This document shows, piece by piece, positions 52,276 through 61,848 of a stretch of DNA of 64,000 bases. The stretch is from JANQNX01 sp965601665 (lineage in GTDB: Bacteria; Pseudomonadota; Gammaproteobacteria; Eutrophobiales; Eutrophobiaceae): contig OZ271833.1 of NCBI GenBank assembly GCA_965601665.1, positions 2,356,001 through 2,420,000 on the forward strand, in the 5' to 3' direction. A model generated the notes under the pieces. That model worked only from the letters and a program-made list of their open reading frames with translations. It was not told where the DNA came from and made no database searches. How positions within the stretch are numbered: the first letter of the stretch is position 1; each line of letters starts with the position of its first letter. Made by a program: the position numbers and the translations under genes.

Positions 52276-52833
52276 ATGGCACTGGATTTTGATGAACTGG
52301 ATACAGGTCTGGCTGATATAGAGGCTGGAACGCGGGCGGCCGAGTGTCATGGTTTTATTACCGGATACGTCTGTGCCAGTAACAACACCGTGACGGCGCC
52401 AATACGCGATCACCTCGTCGGCGGCATCGATAATGCCGGACAACTTGAGCAGGCCTATGCGCTGCTGGATCTGATTGCCGCTGACGTCATTGCCAGCTTA
52501 CAAACCACCGAGATTATTTTTCAGCCCCTGTTACCAGATGACAGTGCTGATATGAGTCATCGGGCCGCGAGCCTGTCCGAGTGGTGTGCAGGTTTTATCT
52601 CCGGGCTGGGAGTTGGCGGGCTTGGCGAAAAACAGTCACAACACCCTGACTGCGATGAATTTATCAAGGATATTGTCTCTATTTCCAGGCTGGAGACGGA
52701 TGCCTCGGACGATGAGGACGCCGAGTCGTCACTGTTTGAACTGGTGGAATATATACGTGTCGGTGTATTAATGCTGTATCAGGAGTGGTATCCGGATGCA
52801 GAAATAGTCCAACGTCCGGAGGTTTTACATTGA
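52276..52833 (+). CDS. ygfB: UPF0149 family protein YgfB
   Basis: A 185-aa helical protein of the YecA/YgfB family, role not settled; in Pseudomonas YgfB affects stress and ampDh3 expression. ATG at 52276 follows TTGGAAG and gives the family start MALDFDELDT; the frame remains open upstream to 52177 but that part is not protein-like. Conserved features include ECHGFITGY and SLSEWCAGFISGLG. It overlaps the pepP start by four bases. Confidence 0.9.
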   Translation: MALDFDELDTGLADIEAGTRAAECHGFITGYVCASNNTVTAPIRDHLVGGIDNAGQLEQAYALLDLIAADVIASLQTTEIIFQPLLPDDSADMSHRAASLSEWCAGFISGLGVGGLGEKQSQHPDCDEFIKDIVSISRLETDASDDEDAESSLFELVEYIRVGVLMLYQEWYPDAEIVQRPEVLH

Positions 52834-54146
52834 AAGACAACAAGGAATTCAAACGTCGACGCAAACGCTTGATGGATATGATCGGTTCAGACAGCATCGC
52901 CATTTTGCCGACCGCTGCCGTGTATGTGCGCAACCGGGATGTCGAATTTCCTTTTCGAGCCGATAGTGATTTCTATTATCTTACCGGGTTTCATGAACCA
53001 GACGCCGTGGCAGTATTGATTCCTGACCGTGAGGATGGCGAATTCATTCTGTTTTGCAGGGAGCGTGATGCCCACATGGAGACCTGGCACGGACGTCGAG
53101 CCGGACTCGAGGGCGCCTGTGCAATTTACGGTGCCGATGACGCCTTTCCGATTGACGATCTCGATGAAATCTTGCCGGGCCTTATAGAGGGGCACGACAG
53201 GATATTTTACAACATGGGTCACGACCAGGCATTTGACCACCGCGTACAAAACTGGGTTAACCAGATCCGGGGTAAATCACGCGCTGGCGTGCATGCCCCG
53301 GAAGAATTCATCTCGCTTAACCACTTCCTGCATGATATGCGCTTGTACAAGAGCCGCCATGAGATCAAGCTGATGCGCCGTGCGGCGAAAATTGCTGCGG
53401 CTGCGCACCGTAGGGCAATGCAGGTATGCGCGCCTGGCATGTTTGAGTACCAGATAGAAGCGGAGCTGAATTACACGTTCATGCAGCACGGTTCGCGTTC
53501 ACCGGCTTATCCTTCAATTGTCGGCGGCGGTGCGAATGGTTGCATATTGCATTACACGGAAAACCAGGACCCGCTCAATGATGGTGATTTATTACTGATC
53601 GATGCTGGCGCCGAGTATGAAAGCTACGCCAGTGATATCACCCGCACCTTTCCAGTGAATGGCGAATTTAGCAAGGCGCAGCGACAGGTGTACGATATTG
53701 TGCTGGCGGCGCAGCACGCCGCTATAGAGCAGGTTAAGCCTGGCAATCATTGGAACGACCCCCACGAAGCAGCTGTTCGGGTATTGACCGAGGGTATGTT
53801 GGAGCTGGGAATGCTGAAAGGCAGCTTGAAAGATCAGTTAAAGGAGCAGGGTTACCAGAAATACTATATGCATCGTACCGGACACTGGCTGGGAATGGAT
53901 GTGCACGATGTCGGTGATTATAAGCTGGACGATGAATGGCGCATGCTCGAGCCTGGAATGGTTCTGACTGTTGAACCGGGCATGTATCTGACGGCTGAAA
54001 CGCGTGGCCTGGCCAGGAAGTGGTGGAATATCGGCATTCGTATCGAGGATGATGTACTTGTAACGCGTGATGGTTATGAAGTGTTAAGCAAGGACGTGCC
54101 CAAGGAAGCGGATGAGATCATGGAACTAATGGCGACCGCAGCCTGA
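52830..54146 (+). CDS. pepP: Xaa-Pro aminopeptidase PepP (TTG start)
   Basis: Di-manganese aminopeptidase removing residues before Pro. Metal ligands lie in LLIDAGAEYESYASDITRTF, HRTGHWLGMDVHD, LTVEPGMY and GIRIEDDVL. TTG at 52830 has an ideal GGAGG site at 52818-52822 and gives LKDNKEFKRRRKRLMDMIG, 438 aa, close to the usual 440. A GTG at 52785 lies deep inside ygfB. The TTG start probably limits translation relative to ygfB. Confidence 0.94.
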   Translation: MKDNKEFKRRRKRLMDMIGSDSIAILPTAAVYVRNRDVEFPFRADSDFYYLTGFHEPDAVAVLIPDREDGEFILFCRERDAHMETWHGRRAGLEGACAIYGADDAFPIDDLDEILPGLIEGHDRIFYNMGHDQAFDHRVQNWVNQIRGKSRAGVHAPEEFISLNHFLHDMRLYKSRHEIKLMRRAAKIAAAAHRRAMQVCAPGMFEYQIEAELNYTFMQHGSRSPAYPSIVGGGANGCILHYTENQDPLNDGDLLLIDAGAEYESYASDITRTFPVNGEFSKAQRQVYDIVLAAQHAAIEQVKPGNHWNDPHEAAVRVLTEGMLELGMLKGSLKDQLKEQGYQKYYMHRTGHWLGMDVHDVGDYKLDDEWRMLEPGMVLTVEPGMYLTAETRGLARKWWNIGIRIEDDVLVTRDGYEVLSKDVPKEADEIMELMATAA

Positions 54147-55369
54147 TGAACACAGCCACTGATTACGATGTTGTCATTGCCGGTGCTGGCATGGTCGGCG
54201 CCAGCCTTGCTATTGGTCTGGCCTCTACCGGCTTGCGTATAGCAATCATTGAATCTGTCAGTCCAAAAAATACGCAACAAAGCAGTTACGATGATCGTGG
54301 CATCACGCTCTCACCAGCATCGCGTAGTATCCTGGAACATCTTGGCATATGGCCGCAGTTGCAATCTGCTTGCTGCCCGATAAAAAACATCCATGTCAGT
54401 GAGCAGGGCAAATTTGGTTTTGCGAGACTGCGTGCCAGCGACACCGGACTGGACGAACTTGGCTATGTGGTTGTAGCAAAGGCATTGGGTCAGTCATTAA
54501 TCTCTGGGCTGCAACAGCATAACAATGTCGAATTAATTTGCCCGGCAGAATTAAAGCACTTTGAGCGTGTCGGAAAAGCAATCCAGATTGGCTTCACCCA
54601 GGACGGACAAAGTCGTGAGGTAACTGCCGGTATACTGGTCGGAGCAGACGGCAGTCATTCACTGGTAAGACGCCTGGCCGGAATCAATACTGAACAGAAT
54701 GACTTTCTGCAAACAGCCATCGTTGCCAATGTGACAACACAAAAACCTAACCAGGGAACGGCCTATGAACGCTTCACCCCCCATGGTCCAATTGCCTTAT
54801 TACCGATAGGCGATAACCGTTCTATACTGGTATACGTTGTTGAACGTAACAAGGCCACGGCCTGTATGAGCATGAGTGATGATGAATTCATTCAGCGTGT
54901 ACAGGGTGAAGCAGGTCGTCGACTTGGACGCATAGAAAAACTGGGTCAAAGACGCAGCTACCCACTTGTCTTTCAGCAGGCAAAAATACAGTATCAGCCA
55001 CAATTGGTGTTGCTGGGTAACTCGGTGCATACGCTGCATCCCAATGCAGCACAGGGCTTTAACCTTGGACTTAGAGACGTGGCAGGATTGATCGATGCGA
55101 TTCAAAACGGGCTAAATGAAGGACACGATATAAGCGATATTACTATTCTGGAAAAATACCTGGCAGGTCGCATTGAAGATCAACAGCGTGTCATACGATT
55201 TACCAATGGCCTGGCAAAGACGTTTTACAATGACTGGCCTTTTATGGATGTCGCAAGAAATAGCTTGATGGTTTTAATAGATATTGTACCTGCACTGAAG
55301 CAGCAGATAGTGCAGATTGCTATGGGCAGGCGAGGGCAACAACCTGGCATGGTAAGGAGCCGTGCCTGA
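54146..55369 (+). CDS. ubiH: 2-octaprenyl-6-methoxyphenol hydroxylase UbiH
   Basis: FAD monooxygenase of ubiquinone synthesis. Dinucleotide fold VVIAGAGMVGASLAIGLA near residues 10-27, ADGSHSLVRRLAG, and FAD motif GNSVHTLHPNAAQGFNLGLR. It is 407 aa. Assignment to UbiH rather than UbiI rests on its first position after pepP, as in E. coli. Confidence 0.88.
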   Translation: MNTATDYDVVIAGAGMVGASLAIGLASTGLRIAIIESVSPKNTQQSSYDDRGITLSPASRSILEHLGIWPQLQSACCPIKNIHVSEQGKFGFARLRASDTGLDELGYVVVAKALGQSLISGLQQHNNVELICPAELKHFERVGKAIQIGFTQDGQSREVTAGILVGADGSHSLVRRLAGINTEQNDFLQTAIVANVTTQKPNQGTAYERFTPHGPIALLPIGDNRSILVYVVERNKATACMSMSDDEFIQRVQGEAGRRLGRIEKLGQRRSYPLVFQQAKIQYQPQLVLLGNSVHTLHPNAAQGFNLGLRDVAGLIDAIQNGLNEGHDISDITILEKYLAGRIEDQQRVIRFTNGLAKTFYNDWPFMDVARNSLMVLIDIVPALKQQIVQIAMGRRGQQPGMVRSRA

Positions 55370-56589
55370 TGCCAGACAATCATATGCAAACAGATACTGA
55401 TGTCATCATCATTGGTGCCGGGATAATTGGCAGCGCCTGTGCCTGTCTGATGGCGCAGGCAGGATTAAAGGTTGTCGTGCTTGAGTCTTCCATGCGCCAG
55501 CTAAACTCGCTCAAAGCAAATGATCCCCGCATCTTTGCGATGAGTATAGCCTCGCGCAATATCCTTGAAAAAGCCGGCGCCTGGAATAGACTCACTGCAG
55601 AAGACGTGGGCTGCTATCGGAAGATGCAGGTATGGGACGAACAAGGCCTTGGAGAGATCCACTTTGATAGTGCCCAAATCTGCGAATCCACTCTTGGTTA
55701 TATTGTCCCATATCGAGCAATAGCCGATGCCCTGCAGGAACGCATGCTGGAAATGGACAACATACGTTGTTTGTGGTCAGTCAAACCTTCTGCAATCAAG
55801 ACTACTTCACAGACGGTCACGGTAACCGCCGGTGATGGTTTGCAATATACGGGAAGTTTGCTGGTTGCAGCGGATGGCAGTAATTCCGGAATAAGAAAGT
55901 TGGCAAATATTAATTACCTGAAACATGATTATGGGCAATCAGCGCTTGCCTGTACGGTAACGACTCAGCATCCACATGATGAAGTTGCCAGGCAGCGTTT
56001 TCTCCGTCGCGGGCCGTTGGCCTTTCTACCAATGTCTGATCCCCGGCAGTCAGCCATTGTCTGGTCCAGTAGTCCGGATCACGTTCAACGTTTAAAGGAG
56101 CTGGATGAAGCAACATTTCATTTCGAGCTGGCCGAGTCGTTTGCAAATGAACTAGGTGACATCATTGCAAGCAGCGAACGTTTCGTATTTCCGCTGAGTC
56201 GCGCGCAGGCCGAACATTATGTCAGGCCACGCCTGGCTTTGATTGGAGACAGTGCGCATAGTATTCATCCACTTGCCGGGCAAGGTGCAAACCTCGGTTT
56301 ACTCGATATGGCGACGTTGACCGAAATTGTTCTCGATGCGAAATCGCGCGGGCGTGATTATGGCCGTTACCAGGTGCTAAGGCGATATGAACGCTGGCGA
56401 AAGGGTGAGAACCGCAACATGCTCTACCTGATGGATGCGTTTAAATTGCTCTTCGAAAACAGGAACCCAACGTTAACCTGGCTGCGCAATGCAGGGCTTG
56501 ACGTTGTTGACAGTTTACCTGCTGTCAAACAGGTCATAATGAAACGGGCCATGGGTTTACAAGGTAATCTGCCAGCGATAGCCGGCTAG
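55369..56589 (+). CDS. ubiI: UbiI (VisC)-like ubiquinone FAD hydroxylase
   Basis: Second FAD monooxygenase for the ubiquinone ring. VIIIGAGIIGSACACLMA near 14-31, ADGSNSGIRKLA and GDSAHSIHPLAGQGANLGLL. It is 406 aa. The ATG shares one base with the ubiH stop. It could instead be a UbiF-like paralogue; the two are hard to separate by eye. Confidence 0.85.
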   Translation: MPDNHMQTDTDVIIIGAGIIGSACACLMAQAGLKVVVLESSMRQLNSLKANDPRIFAMSIASRNILEKAGAWNRLTAEDVGCYRKMQVWDEQGLGEIHFDSAQICESTLGYIVPYRAIADALQERMLEMDNIRCLWSVKPSAIKTTSQTVTVTAGDGLQYTGSLLVAADGSNSGIRKLANINYLKHDYGQSALACTVTTQHPHDEVARQRFLRRGPLAFLPMSDPRQSAIVWSSSPDHVQRLKELDEATFHFELAESFANELGDIIASSERFVFPLSRAQAEHYVRPRLALIGDSAHSIHPLAGQGANLGLLDMATLTEIVLDAKSRGRDYGRYQVLRRYERWRKGENRNMLYLMDAFKLLFENRNPTLTWLRNAGLDVVDSLPAVKQVIMKRAMGLQGNLPAIAG

Positions 56590-56694
56590 GGCAAGAATCT
56601 ATACAGTGGCTTAATGCTCGAAACAGAAGCCTTTCTTCGATACACTTCGCTTCTTTGTCGCTGACCTCGAGTACTCTGCTGGAATCACAGTTAT

Positions 56695-58386
56695 ATGTCT
56701 GACAACACTAAACCGGAACCGAGCAATTTTATCCGCCATATCATTGATGACGATTTAAAGAATGGTAAAAATGATGGCCGTGTACATACACGCTTTCCGC
56801 CAGAGCCTAATGGCTACCTGCATGTAGGTCATGCTAAATCTATTTGCCTGAACTTTGGCCTTGCCGAGGAATACGAAGGCGCGAAGTGCAATCTGCGTTT
56901 CGATGATACCAATCCTGAAAAAGAAGATATTGAATACGCCGAGTCTATTGAGAACGACGTGCGTTGGCTGGGTTTTGACTGGGATGACCGTTTGTTTTTT
57001 GCATCTGATTATTACGACAAGCTGTATGGTTTTGCCCAACAGTTGATTCGCGATGGTAAGGCCTATGTCGATCATCTTGATGCAGATCAGACACGTGAAT
57101 ACAGGGGAACCCTGACTGAACCAGGAAAAAACAGCCCCTACCGCGATCGTAGCGTAGACGAGAACCTTGCCTTGTTTGAGCAGATGAGGGCCGGTGAATT
57201 CAAGGAAGGCGAATGTGTCCTGCGTGCAAAGATCGATATGTCTGCACCGAATATGAATATGCGTGACCCTGCCATTTATCGAATCAAGTATATGTCACAT
57301 TATCGTACTGCTGATAAATGGTGCATTTACCCGATGTATGATTTTACGCATTGTATTTCTGATGCACTGGAAGGCATTACTCATTCACTGTGCACACTTG
57401 AATTTGAAGATCATCGCCCGCTATATGACTGGTATCTCGACCAGCTGGACATAGGCTGCCATCCTCAACAGATAGAGTTTGCACGCCTGAATCTTAGTTA
57501 TACCGTTACCAGTAAACGTAAACTCAACGAATTGGTGCAAAACTCACTGGTATCAGGTTGGGATGATCCCAGGATGCCGACGATAATCGGCATGCGCCGT
57601 CGTGGTTATTCTCCCGCTGCACTCAGGGATTTTTGTGAACGCATTGGTTTAACCAAGAATGATACCGTTATCGATATGGGGGTACTGGAGAACAGTGTTC
57701 GGGAAGACCTGGATAAAACAACCCGGCGCGTGCTTGGTGTGTTGAAACCGCTGAAGGTTGTTATCGAAAATTACCCCGAGGGTCAGACTGAACGACTGGC
57801 AGCGCCATATCATCCAAATGATCCCGCAATGGGCGAGCGCGAACTGCCTTTTTCACGAGAAATTTATATTGAGCAGGATGATTTCATGGAAGACCCGCCG
57901 AAGAAATTCTTCCGCCTGGGACCGGGGCGCGAGGTCAGGTTGCGCTATGCTTTCTTTATTACCTGTAAAGAAGTCATCAAGAACGATGCAGGTGACGTTA
58001 TCGAACTGCGCTGCACCTATGATCCCGAGACAAGAGGTGGTAATGCACCTGACGGACGCAAGGTAAAAGGTACCATTCACTGGGTATCTGCCGAGCATGC
58101 ATTGCAAACAGAGGTACGCCTGTTTGACAGGCTGTTCAATGATCCTGCGCCGGATAGCAGTAAGCATGAAATCGACTGGAAAGACTTTCTCAACCCTGAC
58201 TCGAAAGAGGTTATACCTGCGGCCATGCTTGAGCCCTCACTTGCCAGCGCCGAGCCCGAGCAGCGTTACCAGTTTGAGCGACTGGGATACTTTTGTGTAG
58301 ACAACAGGGACAGCGTTGATGGCAAACCCGTATTCAACAGGACGGTAACGCTCAGGGATTCGTGGGCAAAACAGAAAAACAAATAA
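56695..58386 (+). CDS. glnS: Glutaminyl-tRNA synthetase
   Basis: Class I synthetase for Gln-tRNA, 563 aa. HIGH-type motif PPEPNGYLHVGHAKSI near residues 36-51; the KMSKS-like motif is VTSKRKL near 267-273. The C-terminal beta-barrel anticodon domain is present (IYIEQDDFMEDPPKKFFRLG). Its presence implies direct charging of tRNA-Gln, as in most gammaproteobacteria. Confidence 0.97.
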   Translation: MSDNTKPEPSNFIRHIIDDDLKNGKNDGRVHTRFPPEPNGYLHVGHAKSICLNFGLAEEYEGAKCNLRFDDTNPEKEDIEYAESIENDVRWLGFDWDDRLFFASDYYDKLYGFAQQLIRDGKAYVDHLDADQTREYRGTLTEPGKNSPYRDRSVDENLALFEQMRAGEFKEGECVLRAKIDMSAPNMNMRDPAIYRIKYMSHYRTADKWCIYPMYDFTHCISDALEGITHSLCTLEFEDHRPLYDWYLDQLDIGCHPQQIEFARLNLSYTVTSKRKLNELVQNSLVSGWDDPRMPTIIGMRRRGYSPAALRDFCERIGLTKNDTVIDMGVLENSVREDLDKTTRRVLGVLKPLKVVIENYPEGQTERLAAPYHPNDPAMGERELPFSREIYIEQDDFMEDPPKKFFRLGPGREVRLRYAFFITCKEVIKNDAGDVIELRCTYDPETRGGNAPDGRKVKGTIHWVSAEHALQTEVRLFDRLFNDPAPDSSKHEIDWKDFLNPDSKEVIPAAMLEPSLASAEPEQRYQFERLGYFCVDNRDSVDGKPVFNRTVTLRDSWAKQKNK

Positions 58387-58392
58387 TAACGC

Positions 58393-59193
58393 CTAGCCAG
58401 CTTCCTTACCGTTAAAAATTTCTTCCATCTCCAGCTGTATCATCGCTTGTATTTGTTCCTGTTCTGCTTTAGTCAACGCATCTTTAGCTTCCCTGAACAG
58501 GTAATCATTCAGCTCAGAGTCTTTCAACATCATCTTGGTATGAAACAGATTTTCCTGGAAGATGTTTACATCAATCATCTTGTATAGTGATTTGGTTTCT
58601 TCATCAATATAGTTTTGAATCGAGTTAATCTCATGGTCGATATAGTGCTTTTTGCCACTGGTATCGCGGGTAAAGCCGCGCACCCGGTAATCGAGTATTA
58701 CGATGTCTGATTCAAAGCTATGTATCAGGAAGTTTAGCGCTTTTAGTGGCGAGATCATGCCGCAAGTGCTGACATCTATATCTGCCCTGAATGTACAGAT
58801 GCCGTCATTAGGGTGGGTCTCGGGATACGTGTGAACAGTAAGATGACTTTTATCCAGGTGTGCAACGAGGCTTTCAGGTGTAGGGCCGGGTGATTCACTA
58901 TTGGTCACGCCAGCCATGGCCGGTACTTCCTCCGATATCAGCAAGGTAACGCTGGCACCCAAAGGATCATAATCCTGCTTGGCGATATTAAGTATGTTGG
59001 CCCCGATAATGCTGGTCACGTCTTCCAGAATCTGGGTTAGCCTGTCAGAGTTATATTCCTCGTCAATGTAGTCGACATATTCCTGGATCCCGGTTTTGGT
59101 ACGGGCATAGCAAATATCATAGATATTAAAGCTAAGTGTTTTGGTCAGGTTGTTAAAACCGAACAGACGCAGTTTGTCCTGTTTTCTAGTCAT
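58393..59193 (-). CDS. speD: S-adenosylmethionine decarboxylase proenzyme (class 1)
   Basis: Makes the aminopropyl donor for spermidine. It is 266 aa, E. coli-like size. The self-cleavage site that forms the pyruvoyl group is Ser116 in LDKSHLTVHTYPE, followed by the catalytic Cys in DIDVSTCGMISPL. No spermidine synthase (speE) is adjacent. The start is divergent from purC with a 113-base gap. Confidence 0.95.
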   Translation of the reverse strand: MTRKQDKLRLFGFNNLTKTLSFNIYDICYARTKTGIQEYVDYIDEEYNSDRLTQILEDVTSIIGANILNIAKQDYDPLGASVTLLISEEVPAMAGVTNSESPGPTPESLVAHLDKSHLTVHTYPETHPNDGICTFRADIDVSTCGMISPLKALNFLIHSFESDIVILDYRVRGFTRDTSGKKHYIDHEINSIQNYIDEETKSLYKMIDVNIFQENLFHTKMMLKDSELNDYLFREAKDALTKAEQEQIQAMIQLEMEEIFNGKEAG

Positions 59194-59306
59194 TTCATAA
59201 AAGGCATTTTCGAGAAAGCGACTGTATAACAGGCGCTAAAAACAGACAATAGCAGCGACTGCATGAGTATGGGAGAATACTTTCCAGGCCTTGAATATAC
59301 AGACGA

Positions 59307-60197
59307 ATGACGCAAGCACCTAAAGCGCTATACCAGAGCGAGGTAAACAGCCTCAAATTACTAAACCAGGGTAAGGTCAGGGATATCTATGATATAGACG
59401 ACAAGCATATGCTAATCGTTACCACTGATCGCCTGTCCGCCTTTGATGTAATCCTTCCGGACCCCGTACCGGGTAAGGGTAGTGTGCTTACAGAAGTATC
59501 AAATTTCTGGTTTGATAAATTTAGCGACATCATTGCAAACCACCTGACTGACATAGCTTTGCAGGATGTCGTTTCCGAGCAGGAATATTACCAGCTTAAA
59601 GGGCGTGCCATCGTTGTAAAAAAACTGCGACCGTTACCGGTAGAGGCCGTTGCCCGTGGTTACCTGATTGGCTCTGGCTGGAAAGACTATCTTGCGACAC
59701 AGGCAGTTTGCGGTATCCGCTTACCGGCTGGTCTTGAGCAGGCGCAGCAGCTACCGGAGCCTATCTTTACCCCGGCAACCAAGGCGGAAGTTGGTGAGCA
59801 CGATGAGAACATTGATTATGTTGCCATGGCAGATCTAATCGGTAGTGAGTTGGCGGAGCAAATACGTGATGTGACCCTCACTATCTACCGGCAGGCCGCT
59901 GACTATGCTCGCGAGCGCGGTATTATCATTGCCGACACGAAACTGGAATTCGGTTTGGATGATGACGATCAGCTGGTGTTGATTGACGAGGTATTAACAC
60001 CGGATTCATCGCGTTTCTGGCCAGCAGATTCCTACCAGACAGGGATTAGCCCGCCCAGTTTTGACAAGCAGTATGTACGCGACTACCTTGAAAGTCTGGA
60101 CTGGGATAAAAAAGCGCCTGGTCCAAGGTTACCGCAAGAGGTCATAGACAATACTTCTGCAAAGTATAATGAGGCGAGAGATAGACTAATAAAATAA
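59307..60197 (+). CDS. purC: SAICAR synthetase
   Basis: Purine synthesis step joining CAIR and aspartate. Begins with LYQSEVNSLKLLNQGKVRDI near residues 8-27 and contains DRLSAFDVILPDPVPGKG, EAVARGYLIGSGW and the C-terminal LIDEVLTPDSSRFWPADSY. At 296 aa it is the longer type (yeast/Xanthomonas-like) rather than the 237-aa E. coli type. Confidence 0.96.
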   Translation: MTQAPKALYQSEVNSLKLLNQGKVRDIYDIDDKHMLIVTTDRLSAFDVILPDPVPGKGSVLTEVSNFWFDKFSDIIANHLTDIALQDVVSEQEYYQLKGRAIVVKKLRPLPVEAVARGYLIGSGWKDYLATQAVCGIRLPAGLEQAQQLPEPIFTPATKAEVGEHDENIDYVAMADLIGSELAEQIRDVTLTIYRQAADYARERGIIIADTKLEFGLDDDDQLVLIDEVLTPDSSRFWPADSYQTGISPPSFDKQYVRDYLESLDWDKKAPGPRLPQEVIDNTSAKYNEARDRLIK

Positions 60198-60209
60198 AGC
60201 GAGATTCCT

Positions 60210-60851
60210 ATGCCAGAAAGAAAACAACTAATTGAAGGTTATCAGCGATTTTATCAACGTTACTTTGTAGAGAGCCCTGAACTCTATAACAAGTTGTTTC
60301 AGGGTCAGGAGCCAAAGTTGCTGGTTATTGCTTGCTGTGATTCGCGCGTGCACCCTGAGCAGATCATGGATTTACCGCCAGGGGAAATTTTCGTCATCAG
60401 GAACGTAGCTAACCTGGTGCCGGTAGACGAGGTCGATGGTAAGCCGCATAGTACGAATACGGCAATCGAATTTGCGGTCAAGCATCTAAAAGTAAAGCAC
60501 GTGATCATCATGGGGCATAGCCAATGCGGTGGTATCAAGGCATTGATGGAAGGTGAACACCTGAACGAGGACTATGGTTACATCGATCCGTGGATGTCGC
60601 TGGCGACAACAGCCAGGGACAAGGTGCTGGAAAAGCATGCCGATAAGGATTTTCCGATACAGTGTCGACACTGTGAAATGGAATCGATCAAGATCTCCAT
60701 GAATAACATTATGACGTTTCCATGGATAAAGGATCTAATCGATGATGAGAAACTCTTTGTTCACGGCTGGTACTTCGATTTAAAGACGGGTGGTTTGCTG
60801 GGTATGGAAGATGATACTTTCAAGCCGGTGACCACGCTTAGAATTCCATAG
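60210..60851 (+). CDS. can: Beta-class carbonic anhydrase
   Basis: Interconverts CO2 and bicarbonate. Zinc ligands Cys42, His103 and Cys106 with Asp44-Arg46 in CCDSRVHPEQIM and GHSQCGG. It is 213 aa, soluble, with no signal. It follows purC by 12 bases and may share its transcript; both enzymes use or need bicarbonate chemistry in purine synthesis, and it could also support CO2 fixation. Confidence 0.93.
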   Translation: MPERKQLIEGYQRFYQRYFVESPELYNKLFQGQEPKLLVIACCDSRVHPEQIMDLPPGEIFVIRNVANLVPVDEVDGKPHSTNTAIEFAVKHLKVKHVIIMGHSQCGGIKALMEGEHLNEDYGYIDPWMSLATTARDKVLEKHADKDFPIQCRHCEMESIKISMNNIMTFPWIKDLIDDEKLFVHGWYFDLKTGGLLGMEDDTFKPVTTLRIP

Positions 60852-60881
60852 GAACCTGAAAGGTAAAAAGGAATCAAAACT

Positions 60882-61076
60882 ATGAGGCAGATATTTCTAC
60901 AGTTTCTGTTTGTATTATTATTAGTCGGATGTTCTGCTGACGAAGATCAGTCCGTTAGCGAAGAGCATGTATGGAAAAGCCAGACCGACACGCTGGACAA
61001 GGCGCGGGAAGTTGAAGACATTCTTTCGCAAGATGCAGCAGACAAGGGCGCGATGATTGATGGGTCAGATTACTAA
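60882..61076 (+). CDS. Small lipoprotein (64 aa)
   Basis: Lipoprotein signal MRQIFLQFLFVLLLVGCSAD with lipobox Cys17, then a short, charged, mostly helical tail with DTLDKAREVEDILSQDAADK. Similar small lipoproteins with a KAREVE(D/Q) segment occur in other gammaproteobacteria, function unknown. Lies between carbonic anhydrase and the DUF4399 gene. Confidence 0.75.
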   Translation: MRQIFLQFLFVLLLVGCSADEDQSVSEEHVWKSQTDTLDKAREVEDILSQDAADKGAMIDGSDY

Positions 61077-61091
61077 CACGTTGAGGTAACC

Positions 61092-61514
61092 ATGCGTATA
61101 AAAGCAGTTATATATTTTCTTTCCCTAATGGCTTTGACCCCGGTCTATGCCGCAGATCTCGTATCCGCGGCTCCCGCCGATGCCAGTGTCTATTTTATTG
61201 AACCCGCAGATGGCGACACCGTGAACGGCACGTTTAGCGTCAAGTTTGGTTTAAGTGGTATGGGTGTTGCGCCGGCCGGAGTGACAAAAGACAAGACTGG
61301 ACATCATCACCTGCTCATCAATGTTGATAGCGTCAAGCCAGGCCTGCCAATACCTGCAGACGATAATCATAGACACTTCGGTGGTGGTCAAACAGAAACG
61401 GAGCTGACGCTCGAGCCCGGTACTTATACGTTACAACTAGTGCTGGGAAATCATTTGCACATACCCCATGATCCACCGGTGATGTCGAGCAAGATCACCG
61501 TAACGGTGGAGTAA
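61092..61514 (+). CDS. DUF4399 domain periplasmic protein
   Basis: Exported 140-aa protein: signal ending TPVYAA, then YFIEPADGDTVNGTFSVKFG, DKTGHHHLLINVD and LVLGNHLHIPHDPPVMS, the conserved DUF4399 pattern. The His cluster (HHH, HLHIPH) suggests metal binding, but no role is established. Confidence 0.85.
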   Translation: MRIKAVIYFLSLMALTPVYAADLVSAAPADASVYFIEPADGDTVNGTFSVKFGLSGMGVAPAGVTKDKTGHHHLLINVDSVKPGLPIPADDNHRHFGGGQTETELTLEPGTYTLQLVLGNHLHIPHDPPVMSSKITVTVE

Positions 61515-61517
61515 AAT

Positions 61518-61787
61518 TCAGGACATCATCTGAATCAGCTGCAGTCTGGCATCATGGTCTTCGACCGCGGCCATGGCAGTATTAAAAGCCAACACATTTT
61601 TATCGTGCTGTTTTAATAACTGCTCCAGCTGCAAGCTTTCAGAGATACTTGGCGCTCCGCCATTCTTGTATTTTTCATCGATTTCCTGCAGCAGGCTGAA
61701 ATACGAATTCTTGCTCTTGCTCATATCCTGGAATGCCTGGAATGCAACCCGTGCTTCAGCGGTTAATATTTCCTGTTCGTTGGCCAT
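61518..61787 (-). CDS. Conserved hypothetical helical protein (89 aa)
   Basis: ATG at 61787 (MANEQEILTAEARVAFQAFQ) gives a compact, charged, all-helical soluble protein with no signal. The frame remains open upstream into the aldolase gene, but that part reads as its shadow. It lies 61 bases downstream of the aldolase on the same strand. Function unknown. Confidence 0.6.
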   Translation of the reverse strand: MANEQEILTAEARVAFQAFQDMSKSKNSYFSLLQEIDEKYKNGGAPSISESLQLEQLLKQHDKNVLAFNTAMAAVEDHDARLQLIQMMS

Positions 61788-61848
61788 GTTGCCATTGTTC
61801 CCGGTAGTGACTGAAGACACGAGGTATGCCGCTGGCAAATAACCGCCA

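Noticed and set aside
59266..59281. Small inverted repeat AGTAT/ATACT between speD and purC
   Set aside because: Stem of only five bases with no T run; too weak to call an operator or terminator.
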